Part shown: piece by piece, positions 1 through 7,383 of the stretch
How positions within the stretch are numbered: position 1 is the first letter of the stretch
Layout: the number at the start of each line of letters is the position of its first letter
Origin: Bacteroidota bacterium
GTDB lineage: Bacteria > Bacteroidota > Bacteroidia > Chitinophagales > Chitinophagaceae
DNA: 16,516 nucleotides
Direction of reading: 5' to 3'
Assembly: GCA_023386045.1 (NCBI GenBank)
Contig: JAEWKK010000041.1
Coordinates: forward strand, 1-16,516
Notes under the pieces: model-generated
Databases searched by the model: none
The model's input: only the letters and a program-made list of their open reading frames with translations
What the model was told of the DNA's origin: nothing
Program-made: the position numbers and the translations under genes

Positions 1-2
1 TT

Positions 3-107
3 TGCAACTTTACTACCACTATTGAACAGAATCAGAAAAATTATCCATTGCCAAAGAGTACAAAAACTAAATCAACAGGAGTTAAAAAAACGGTCAACGT
101 ATTTTAG
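3..107 (+). CDS. Possible C-terminal fragment of an unidentified gene
   Basis: From position 3 the frame is open for 34 codons to a TAG at 105-107. It encodes a basic, Lys/Thr-rich tail ending KKTVNVF. If real, it is the 3' end of a gene entering from the left and converging on the DUF983 gene. The frame starting at position 1 is also open, to 147, so openness alone does not prove coding. The tail is too short to assign to a family. A heptamer repeat array starts 3 bases after the stop. Confidence 0.3.
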   Translation, partial: CNFTTTIEQNQKNYPLPKSTKTKSTGVKKTVNVF

Positions 108-109
108 GC

Positions 110-193
110 ACTTACAACTTACAAACCATAAACCATAAACCATGAACCATGAACCATGAACCATGAACTATGATCTATGAACTATGAACCATG
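110..193. repeat. Heptanucleotide tandem array, left end
   Basis: Twelve consecutive 7-base units lie in one unbroken register: ACTTACA twice, AACCATA twice, AACCATG four times, then AACTATG, ATCTATG, AACTATG and AACCATG. The unit sequence changes but its length never does. The array ends 9 bases before the stop codon of the DUF983 gene. Because 7 is not a multiple of 3 and the units carry stops, coding is unlikely. Bases 156-184 recur exactly, as the reverse complement, at 16224-16252. Confidence 0.9.
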
Positions 194-202
194 AACTCCC
201 CA

Positions 203-658
203 CTACCAGTTATGCTTCTGCTCATCATTCACCCTCTCCGGCATCTCAGGTGGATGGTGCTCCCAGTCGGGATCATAGCTGACAAACCATGAAAGCCATA
301 AGACCCTGGAGAAGCGCATCAGCCAGGGCTGCAGCGCAATCAGTAAGACAGAATTGAGCGTGATCCATATCAGGAACCTCCTGTCACCAAAAGAAAAACC
401 GATCAGCAACAACCAGATAATAAAACTGATTCCTGTGAGCAGCAGTCCGATCACATAACTCACATAGCCGGTGCCATAATAAAATCCTACTTCTATATCT
501 GTGGGCTGTCCGCAAACCGGGCAGGCTTCATGCATGATCATGTTTCTTTTGAATCGGAAACTAAGCGGGTAAAGAAACAGGTTTCCCTCTCTACACCTCG
601 GACATTTGCAATTGATCACAGTGGTAGCATAACCCCTGTGAGGTCTTTCTTCTTTCAT
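203..658 (-). CDS. DUF983 family zinc-ribbon membrane protein
   Basis: This 151-residue protein has the DUF983 layout. A short N-terminal zinc ribbon carries a CPRC pair (C19, C22) and a CPVC pair (C46, C49), with an extra C17. Two hydrophobic membrane segments follow at about residues 64-88 and 93-113, then a polar His/Pro/Glu-rich tail. The zinc site is inferred from the cysteine spacing; the biochemical role of the family is not established. The gene starts 9 bases after the murF stop on the same strand, so the two are probably cotranscribed. I see no terminator between them. The start ATG gives a short cytosolic lead before the first cysteines, as expected. Confidence 0.8.
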   Translation of the reverse strand: MKEERPHRGYATTVINCKCPRCREGNLFLYPLSFRFKRNMIMHEACPVCGQPTDIEVGFYYGTGYVSYVIGLLLTGISFIIWLLLIGFSFGDRRFLIWITLNSVLLIALQPWLMRFSRVLWLSWFVSYDPDWEHHPPEMPERVNDEQKHNW

Positions 659-667
659 TTACTGTTT

Positions 668-1948
668 TTATAGGTAGTCCATTAGTTTTTCCATCTGCAT
701 GCTCCTCGATCCTTTGATCAGCCAACTGGCCTCGCTAATGTTATTTTCTTTGATCCATTTTCCTGCTTCCTCGGGAGTAGTAAACTGCTGATAGGGATGA
801 TTGAGCTTTAAAAAATCTCCGCCCACCAGCAATACTTCTTTCCAGCTATGTTGATTGATCTCGTTGACGATGTCCTGGTGTTCTTTTACACTGTCAGTTC
901 CCAGTTCGGCCATACCTCCAAGAGCAAGGATCTTATCAGTATGATTGGCGCGTGCAAAATTACTGATGGCAGCCTTCATGCTACTGGGGTTGGCATTGTA
1001 AGCATCGAGGATGATGGTATTGCTGCCTTTCTTTACCAGCTGTGAGCGACTGTTCGTAGGTTCATAATGTTCAATGGAAGCGCGGATGTTTTCTTCTTCC
1101 ACTCCAAAGAATTTCCCTACTGCAACAGCAGCCAGTACATTGGGAAGATTGTAATCACCTACCAGTTGTGTTTTGATATTGCCCTTCATGCCTTTTTCAA
1201 ACATCACCTCAAGGTATTGTACCTGTTCTGTTGCTCTTCCTGTGATTTCTGCATCGTTGGTGCCATAACTAATGATCCTGCTGATTCCCCTGCTCATTTC
1301 CTGTAGATAGTCGTAGTCCTTCATGATAAAGGCTGTGCCCTCATGCTTTCTTAAATGATCGAACAACTCACCCTTTCCTTTTCTCACACCTTCCACGCCA
1401 CCAAAGCCTTCCAGGTGGGCCTTGCCGCAGTTGGTGATCAGTCCATGCGTGGGCAGAGCGATCTCGCAATAGGAGGCGATCTCCCCGATGTGATTTGCGC
1501 CCATTTCTATCACGGCCATCTCTGCATCCTTTCGCATTTTCAAAAGGGTAAGGGGCACGCCGATATGGTTATTCAGATTTCCTTCTGTTGTATAGGTTTT
1601 AAATCTGGCCGACAATACCGCATGTATTAATTCCTTGGTGGTTGTCTTTCCATTGCTGCCTGTAATGGCCAGGAAGGGAATCTGGAACTGCTGGCGGTGG
1701 TGTTTTGCCAGCTGCTGGAGTGCTGTAAGCACATCCTCTACCAGGAAAGTCCTGCCTTCCACGCTATATCGCTCATCATCAATCACTACATATCCGGCAC
1801 CCAGCTCAATGGCTTTGGCGGCAAACTCGTTCCCGTTAAAGCTGGGACCTTTCAAGGCAAAGAATAGGTCACCTTTTTTCAGTTTCCGGGTATCTGTCTG
1901 AACCGAAGGATAGCGGAGGTAGATTTCGTAGAGAGAAGCTATGTTCAT
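668..1948 (-). CDS. murF: UDP-N-acetylmuramoyl-tripeptide--D-Ala-D-Ala ligase MurF
   Basis: MurF adds D-Ala-D-Ala to UDP-MurNAc-tripeptide using ATP, the last cytosolic step of the peptidoglycan precursor pathway. The 426-residue protein is slightly shorter than the usual ~450. An N-terminal substrate-binding domain includes SVQTDTRKLKKGDLFFALKG (residues 15-34). The ATP P-loop GSNGKTTT is at 97-104, NNHIGVP at 126-132, IEMGA at 147-151, and a NCGKAHLEGFG segment at 173-183. The C-terminal Mur ligase domain carries DAYNANPSS (315-323) and LGGMAELG (343-350). The first Met fits: a TAnnTTTG-like word ends 4 bases upstream of it. The gldJ terminator upstream implies that murF has its own promoter. 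murF lying near gldJ and porU/porV is a recurring arrangement in Bacteroidota (recalled, not searched here). Confidence 0.95.
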   Translation of the reverse strand: MNIASLYEIYLRYPSVQTDTRKLKKGDLFFALKGPSFNGNEFAAKAIELGAGYVVIDDERYSVEGRTFLVEDVLTALQQLAKHHRQQFQIPFLAITGSNGKTTTKELIHAVLSARFKTYTTEGNLNNHIGVPLTLLKMRKDAEMAVIEMGANHIGEIASYCEIALPTHGLITNCGKAHLEGFGGVEGVRKGKGELFDHLRKHEGTAFIMKDYDYLQEMSRGISRIISYGTNDAEITGRATEQVQYLEVMFEKGMKGNIKTQLVGDYNLPNVLAAVAVGKFFGVEEENIRASIEHYEPTNSRSQLVKKGSNTIILDAYNANPSSMKAAISNFARANHTDKILALGGMAELGTDSVKEHQDIVNEINQHSWKEVLLVGGDFLKLNHPYQQFTTPEEAGKWIKENNISEASWLIKGSRSMQMEKLMDYL

Positions 1949-1952
1949 GTGG

Positions 1953-1960
1953 CAAAGTTC
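1953..1960 (-). promoter_or_regulatory. Candidate -7 element for murF
   Basis: On the minus strand this reads GAACTTTG, one mismatch from the Bacteroidota -7 consensus TAnnTTTG, and it ends 4 bases before the murF ATG. If used, transcription would begin on or next to the start codon, giving a leaderless or nearly leaderless mRNA. I did not find a convincing -33 TTG. Confidence 0.35.
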
Positions 1961-1971
1961 TTTGCTGGGCT

Positions 1972-2058
1972 TAGAAGGACAAAATAATTATGTTCTTCGC
2001 TACGCAGGTTGGTTCTTCGCTACGCTCAGAAGGACAATAGATATGCTCAGAAGGGCAA
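1972..2058. repeat. Short direct repeats in the murF-gldJ gap
   Basis: The 167-base gap holds two short phrases in several copies. GTTCTTCGCTACGC occurs at 1992-2005 and 2012-2025, 20 bases apart. TCAGAAGGACAA occurs at 2026-2037, with near copies at 2047-2058 (TCAGAAGGGCAA) and 1972-1982 (TAGAAGGACAA). No ORF fits here. The copies lie between the murF start and the gldJ terminator, so they could overlap the murF control region. Confidence 0.8.
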
Positions 2059-2071
2059 GGGGGTTGTTATA

Positions 2072-2098
2072 TAAAAAAACCCCGCACCTGCGGGGTTT
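2072..2098 (-). terminator. Rho-independent terminator of gldJ
   Basis: Bases 2077-2086 (AAACCCCGCA) and 2089-2098 (TGCGGGGTTT) are perfect reverse complements, giving a GC-rich 10-bp stem. On the minus strand it is followed by a run of seven T (2079-2073). It begins 17 bases beyond the gldJ stop. The mirrored A/T arms could also give weak termination on the other strand. Confidence 0.92.
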
Positions 2099-2115
2099 GT
2101 ATGGAGGAAGTTAGC

Positions 2116-3678
2116 TTATCGTTTTTGTTTCTTCGTTTTGAAGAAGTTACCTGTCTTACGCTTGTTACCTTCTGGGCTACCCATGCGGTCCATAGCACAA
2201 CGGAAACCGATCGTACTCATGGCCTGGTCTTCTTCAAGGAAGCGGCGTGTACCTGGGCTCAGGTAGTAAGCACGGTCGTTCCAGCTACCACCTTTATAAA
2301 CCCTTGACTTATCAGAGATCAAAGTGGTCTTGCCATAACCATAGCTGGCTTCTGACATTTCATCACCATCAAGATAGTTAATTACATCACCACGCTGGTA
2401 GTTACGACGCTTGGCGCTTTCAGAATCAGTTACAGCCACCATCTTCACACGGCCCATGCTGTCGATCTCAGCTTCGCCTGAACCATTCTTGTACAATTTC
2501 ATGTATTTGTTACCACGAACAGGAGCTACGTCATCCTGGTTACCTTCCAGGTCAAGACTGGTCATTGGACGATACACGTCAAATACCCACTCGCTCACGT
2601 TACCTGCCATGTTGTAAACACCAAAGCCGTTAGGATAGAAAGAAGTCACTTCCGCAGTGTAGATCGCACGGTCGTTCAAACCACCCGCAACACCCGCGTT
2701 ATCACCAGAACCTCTTTTGAAGTTAGCGAGGAACTGACCCTGCCAGCTACCATGCTTGGTCTCGCGAAGGCCATTGTAGTTCTGTGCCCAGGGATAAACC
2801 TGCTTGTTCATATGCAATTCCTCTCCACGCTTTCCTTCTTTCTGTGAAGGACGGGGGTTCTGGTTGATATAACCATAAGCTGCATATTCCCACTCTGCTT
2901 CAAAAGGCAGGCGGTAGTCGGGCTGCAGGATACCATCTTCCATGGTTACCTGTGTCCTTGGCGTACCCTGTGCTGTCTTCAGAGAATTCTTCTTGGAAGT
3001 AGCTTTTTTGCCGGGTTGTGCCTGGTATAGTCCCAGTAAATATGATTTAGTAGTGAAGTTGTTTTCCTGCTGCTGTCCCTGGATGCCCTGTGAGGCAACA
3101 AATCCATCCTTCATCAGGATGCCTTCGTTCACACGGTCGCTTCTCCATAAACAGAAGTCGTAAGCCTGTCTCCAGCTCACACCCACTACAGGGTAGTAGT
3201 TAAAGCCGGGGTGACGGAAATAATATTCCACCAAAGGCTCGTTATAGCTCAACTCTGAACGCCAAACCAGGGTATCCGGCAGGGCGCTTTCGATGATCTT
3301 TTTGTTGTTCTCATCAGCTTCCGGATCAAAGATCCTGTTCAGCCAATAGATGTACTCGCGGTAGTGCACGTTAGCCACCTCGGTACGGTCAATGTAAAAC
3401 GAAGGAACGGTCACACGCTTGGGGATGTTCCTCCAGTCGCCCATTACGTCTTCTTCGGTCTGTCCCATGGTGAATGTACCACCCTGAACAAATACCAAAC
3501 CGGGTCCGGTGGCCTGGTCTTTCGACTTGGCTACCTGGAATCCACCCATTTTTTTGTCGTTGTAATTCCAGCCGGTGACGTCAGACTGGGCTTTTTTGTT
3601 CTTGCCGAAGAGGCCATTCTTACAGGAGGCCAGTGCGGCGGCGCAGGATAAAAGGATTACGAAATTTTTTACTTGCAT
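2116..3678 (-). CDS. gldJ: Gliding motility / T9SS lipoprotein GldJ
   Basis: GldJ is a lipoprotein with a formylglycine-generating-enzyme-like (SUMF1) fold, required for gliding and type IX secretion in flavobacteria, where it stabilises the GldK-associated machinery. The 520-residue protein has a signal peptide ending in the lipobox LASC, with C19 as the lipidated residue. A TGWNYNDKKMGGFQV stretch and GLVFVQGGTFTMGQTEEDVM open the SUMF1 domain, which runs to about residue 500 and includes FGVYNMAGNVSEW and YKGGSWNDRAYYL. The two catalytic cysteines of true FGE enzymes, expected just after GGSW (463-466), are absent (NDRAYYL instead), so a structural role is likely. The C-terminus is strongly basic (506-520). 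GldK is the main alternative; the N-terminal sequence and the porU/porV neighbourhood favour GldJ. Confidence 0.9.
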   Translation of the reverse strand: MQVKNFVILLSCAAALASCKNGLFGKNKKAQSDVTGWNYNDKKMGGFQVAKSKDQATGPGLVFVQGGTFTMGQTEEDVMGDWRNIPKRVTVPSFYIDRTEVANVHYREYIYWLNRIFDPEADENNKKIIESALPDTLVWRSELSYNEPLVEYYFRHPGFNYYPVVGVSWRQAYDFCLWRSDRVNEGILMKDGFVASQGIQGQQQENNFTTKSYLLGLYQAQPGKKATSKKNSLKTAQGTPRTQVTMEDGILQPDYRLPFEAEWEYAAYGYINQNPRPSQKEGKRGEELHMNKQVYPWAQNYNGLRETKHGSWQGQFLANFKRGSGDNAGVAGGLNDRAIYTAEVTSFYPNGFGVYNMAGNVSEWVFDVYRPMTSLDLEGNQDDVAPVRGNKYMKLYKNGSGEAEIDSMGRVKMVAVTDSESAKRRNYQRGDVINYLDGDEMSEASYGYGKTTLISDKSRVYKGGSWNDRAYYLSPGTRRFLEEDQAMSTIGFRCAMDRMGSPEGNKRKTGNFFKTKKQKR

Positions 3679-3743
3679 GGTTGCATTTTTTGTCTTTCAG
3701 ATGGACACATGGATTTTTACACGTGCCTGTCTTGATAACCTGA

Positions 3744-3790
3744 TATGGAATAACTTTAACGCCGGCTGATTGGAATTATTGTATTCCATA
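3744..3790. promoter_or_regulatory. Inverted repeat in the gldJ-porU divergent region
   Basis: TATGGAATA (3744-3752) is matched by its reverse complement TATTCCATA (3782-3790). A third half-site TGGAAT (3771-3776) pairs with 3783-3788. They lie in the 209-base gap between the divergently transcribed gldJ and porU, where a regulator could act on both. The sequence shows only the repeats; binding is inference. Confidence 0.4.
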
Positions 3791-3824
3791 CTGGATTTTC
3801 AAGTCGGTTTGCGAATATAGAGAG

Positions 3825-3858
3825 TTTGCCATAAAATAAATACGAGAATTTACGTTTC
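3825..3858 (+). promoter_or_regulatory. Candidate porU promoter
   Basis: TTTG (3825-3828) lies 22 bases before TACGTTTC (3851-3858), which differs from the -7 consensus TAnnTTTG at the last base only. The spacing is near the 19-23 bases usual for Bacteroidota housekeeping promoters. The predicted leader would be roughly 20-25 bases before the ATG at 3888. Confidence 0.45.
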
Positions 3859-3887
3859 TTGCATGTGAATTCTACTATACTGCTATC

Positions 3888-6800
3888 ATGACTGCAATCC
3901 GAACGCTACTGCTGTGTTTTTGTGGGCTTTTTGTATCCTTGACTGCTTCGGCACAGCGCACCTATAAATCCAGTTCTGTTCTATCCACCGGCACCTGGTA
4001 CAAGATGGCTGTAACAGAAGCAGGCGTGTATAAAATTGATCTTCCATTCTTAAACAGCCTGGGGATCAGCGGATCCATACCATCCAATTCTGTGCGGATC
4101 TTTGGCAATGGTGGTGGCATGCTTCCCGAAGCAGGCAGCGCTAAGCCCATCGACGACCTGGAAGAAAACGCCATTTTTATTGCTGATGGAGGAGATGGCA
4201 CCCTCAATGGTTCTGACTACATTCTTTTTTATGCCCAGGGCCCTGATCACTGGCTCAAAGATTCTGTGAACAGGCGTTTCATCCACCAGAAAAATCTTTA
4301 TTCCGACAGGGCTTTTTATTATATCAGCGTGGGAGGTACCGGGCTGCACATCGCCCCACAAGCTGGCAACCCGGCGGCTATCACCACCGTTAACTCCTTT
4401 AACGAGCGGTACTTTCATGAACTGGATACCGTAAACTTCCTCACCAGTGGTAAGGAATGGTTTGGTGAAGAATTCTCCAATGCACCCGGAAGAACCCTCA
4501 CCCGCACATTCAACCTGCCTCTTTCCGACCTGCAAAACCAGCAGGCCACCCTGGTGTCTCAGGCAGTTGCCAGGTCGGTAAATGTAACCAGCCGTTTTAC
4601 ATTAAGCGTTAATAACCAGCCCATACAATCATTAAATATCAACCCGGTCAGCACCGGCATTTATGACCTTTTCGTACAACAGGCCCAGAGTGCCGATGGC
4701 TTTATCATGAATGGAAGTACGGCTGCGGTTACAGTAACCTATACCCAGGGTAGCTTCAACTCACAGGGCTGGCTGAACTGGTTTGAATTCTTTGCCCGCC
4801 GCAACCTGGTCTTGCCACAGGCAAAACAGCTGCTGTTCCGCGACTGGAACAGCGTGGGTTTTGGTCCGGCTGAATTCCTGCTAGGAAATGCCGATGCCAG
4901 CACCCAGGTCTGGGATGTGACCGATCCGTTGCGGCCTGTAAAAATGAATACTACGCTTAATGGAAACCAGCTTCGTTTCACCAATGAAACGCAGCGACTG
5001 AGAGAATATGCCTGTTTTTCCTCTGCCTTCCTGGTTCCAACTGCAGTGGGCAGGGTGAATAATCAAAACCTCCATGCATCTGTAGAGAAGGACTATCTTA
5101 TCGTTTCCCATCCTGATTTCCTGGCACAGGCAGAGCGGCTGGCACAGTTTCACCAGCAAATAGGATTAAGGACACTGGTTGTGAGCACGGAGGAAGTCTT
5201 CAATGAATTTTCAGGTGGAACTCCCGATCCCACGGCCATCCGCGATTTTGTAAAAATGTATTACGACAGGTATCGAAGCACCTGGGCTCAAACTTCAAAA
5301 AGTCTTTTGCTCCTGGGAAGAGCTTCTTTTGATTACAAGAACAGGGTAGCAGGCAACAGCAATTTTGTACCTGCTTACGAGAGCGTCAACTCCACTGATC
5401 CCCTGGCTACCTATACTTCAGATGATTTCTTTGGTTTCCTGGATGATTTCGAGGACATCAATTCAAGCGTGGTGCTCAATGAACTGGACCTTGGCATTGG
5501 AAGGATCCCCTGCCGCACACCGGATGAAGCAAAGAATTATATGGATAAGATCATGGACTACCATGCGCCGGAAGCCTTTGGTCCCTGGAGGAACATGCTC
5601 AATTTTATTGCCGATGATGAAGACTATAATATTCACCTGCAGGATGCAGAAGTGCTGACAGCTACTGTTGCCAACACCAATCCTGTTCTGAACCAACAAA
5701 AGATCTATCTCGATGCATTTCAGCAGGAAAGCGGATCGGCAGGAGGCCGCTACCCCCAGGCCAATGCCATGGTCAACAGCAATATTTATAATGGAACACT
5801 GATCTGGAATTACAGTGGTCATGGTGGACCTCAAAGACTGGCGGAGGAAGTGATCATTGACCAGCAGATCGTAAACGGATGGAACAACCGTTACCGCCTG
5901 CCTTTATTTATTACTGCCACCTGTGATTTTGCTCCCTACGATAATCCCAATGTGAATTCACTGGGAGAGAACCTGCTGGTCAGGCCAAAAACAGGAGCTA
6001 TTGCACTCATGACTACTACCCGTGTTGTCTTTGCCTTCAGCAACCGTGTGATGAACAATAATTACCTGCGTTTTGCCCTGGAACCCAATGTTGCAGGACA
6101 ATACAAGAACCTGGGTGAAGCCATGAAGGTGGCCAAGAACTATACCTACCAAACCTTTTCGGACATCGTGAATAACCGCAAATTTGTTTTGCTGGGCGAT
6201 CCTGCTACTACGCTTGCCTATCCCACCCTGAAGGTGGTAGCTACCAGGCTGAATGGGGTAGATATCACCAGCCAGACAGATACGCTGAGTGCAACAGAAC
6301 TGGTGAAACTGGAGGGAGAAGTGCGTGATAACGCAGGAAACCTGCTACCTAATTTCACAGGTACAGCCTATGTAAGTCTTTTCGATAAGGTGCAGACGAT
6401 TGCCACGCTGGTGAATGATGCTACCAGTCAGCCTGCTAATTTCCAGGTACAGGAAAATGCTCTGTTCAGGGGCAAGGCCTCTGTTCAAAATGGCCTTTTC
6501 AGCTTCCAGTTCAAGGTGCCAAAGGATATCAATTACCAGTATGGCAGGGGCAAGATCAGTTTATATGCCCAGAATGGAACCGTTGACGGCAATGGAGCTT
6601 CGGGCAATGTGGTCATCGGAGGGATAGCTTCCACTACGGTTTCAGATAACCTGGGACCGGAGATCAAAGCTTTCCTGAATGATGAAAAATTCGTGAATGG
6701 AGGATTGTCCAATGCCAGCCCTATATTGATCCTGAAGCTGGTGGATTCATCGGGCATCAACACAGGAGGTTCGGGTGTGGATCATGATATTGTGGCCACT

Positions 6801-7310
6801 TTGGATAATGACAACAACCAGTATTTTATCCTGAACAGTTTTTATGAAAGTGAGATCAATGATTACCAGAGGGGAAGTGTGCGTTTCCAGCTGCCGGTAT
6901 TGAAGCCTGGTCATCATACCCTGAAGATCAAGGCCTGGGATGTGATGAACAATTCCAGCGAGGTAACTATTGAATTTACAGTAGTGAACGATGAGCAGCT
7001 GCAGGTGCAGCATGTGTTGAATTATCCTAATCCATTTACCACGCGTACAGCCTTCTGGTTTGAGCACAACCAGCCTGGAAGAGACCTTTCGGTGAAGGTT
7101 GAAGTGTTTACGGTGAGTGGTAAACTAATAAAAACTCTCTCCAGTACAATAAATACAACGGGCAACCGTTCGAGTGAGGTTGAATGGGATGGGCGTGATG
7201 ATTACGGGAATAAGATCGGCCGTGGAGTGTATGTTTACCGGCTGAGAGTGAAGGCCCCAAATGGCAAGGTCGCTGATAAATGGGAGCGACTGGTAATATT
7301 AGGTAAATGA
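3888..7310 (+). CDS. porU: Type IX secretion sortase PorU (C25 peptidase)
   Basis: PorU is the surface cysteine peptidase that removes the C-terminal signal from T9SS cargo and, in Porphyromonas, joins the cargo to anionic LPS. The 1140-residue protein starts with a signal peptide, likely cut after ASA (A22/Q23). A long N-terminal beta-rich region leads to the gingipain-type C25 domain from about residue 402 (DYLIVSHPDFL). The catalytic pair is visible: H645 in YSGHGGP and C679 in TATCDFAPYD, with gingipain-like spacing. Ig-like segments follow. The last ~96 residues (NYPNPF at 1045-1050, then SVKVEVFTVSGKLIKTL and RGVYVYRL) form a FlgD-like/CTD-type domain, normal for PorU. porV begins 73 bases downstream on the same strand, which fits the known PorU-PorV complex. 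Length and motif order are typical. Confidence 0.95.
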   Translation: MTAIRTLLLCFCGLFVSLTASAQRTYKSSSVLSTGTWYKMAVTEAGVYKIDLPFLNSLGISGSIPSNSVRIFGNGGGMLPEAGSAKPIDDLEENAIFIADGGDGTLNGSDYILFYAQGPDHWLKDSVNRRFIHQKNLYSDRAFYYISVGGTGLHIAPQAGNPAAITTVNSFNERYFHELDTVNFLTSGKEWFGEEFSNAPGRTLTRTFNLPLSDLQNQQATLVSQAVARSVNVTSRFTLSVNNQPIQSLNINPVSTGIYDLFVQQAQSADGFIMNGSTAAVTVTYTQGSFNSQGWLNWFEFFARRNLVLPQAKQLLFRDWNSVGFGPAEFLLGNADASTQVWDVTDPLRPVKMNTTLNGNQLRFTNETQRLREYACFSSAFLVPTAVGRVNNQNLHASVEKDYLIVSHPDFLAQAERLAQFHQQIGLRTLVVSTEEVFNEFSGGTPDPTAIRDFVKMYYDRYRSTWAQTSKSLLLLGRASFDYKNRVAGNSNFVPAYESVNSTDPLATYTSDDFFGFLDDFEDINSSVVLNELDLGIGRIPCRTPDEAKNYMDKIMDYHAPEAFGPWRNMLNFIADDEDYNIHLQDAEVLTATVANTNPVLNQQKIYLDAFQQESGSAGGRYPQANAMVNSNIYNGTLIWNYSGHGGPQRLAEEVIIDQQIVNGWNNRYRLPLFITATCDFAPYDNPNVNSLGENLLVRPKTGAIALMTTTRVVFAFSNRVMNNNYLRFALEPNVAGQYKNLGEAMKVAKNYTYQTFSDIVNNRKFVLLGDPATTLAYPTLKVVATRLNGVDITSQTDTLSATELVKLEGEVRDNAGNLLPNFTGTAYVSLFDKVQTIATLVNDATSQPANFQVQENALFRGKASVQNGLFSFQFKVPKDINYQYGRGKISLYAQNGTVDGNGASGNVVIGGIASTTVSDNLGPEIKAFLNDEKFVNGGLSNASPILILKLVDSSGINTGGSGVDHDIVATLDNDNNQYFILNSFYESEINDYQRGSVRFQLPVLKPGHHTLKIKAWDVMNNSSEVTIEFTVVNDEQLQVQHVLNYPNPFTTRTAFWFEHNQPGRDLSVKVEVFTVSGKLIKTLSSTINTTGNRSSEVEWDGRDDYGNKIGRGVYVYRLRVKAPNGKVADKWERLVILGK

Positions 7311-7383
7311 CAAAAAATCAAAGGCTTAAATTTCGTTTATAACCAAAACTGCATAATTTCACACCCATTTTTAAAATAGAACT

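Noticed and set aside
110..193. CRISPR array at the left heptamer repeat
   Set aside because: Units are 7 bases and contiguous with no spacers; no cas genes are in the window.
4050..4535. 161-codon minus-strand frame inside porU
   Set aside because: It is a shadow of the porU coding strand, lacks recognisable domains, and porU is intact across it.
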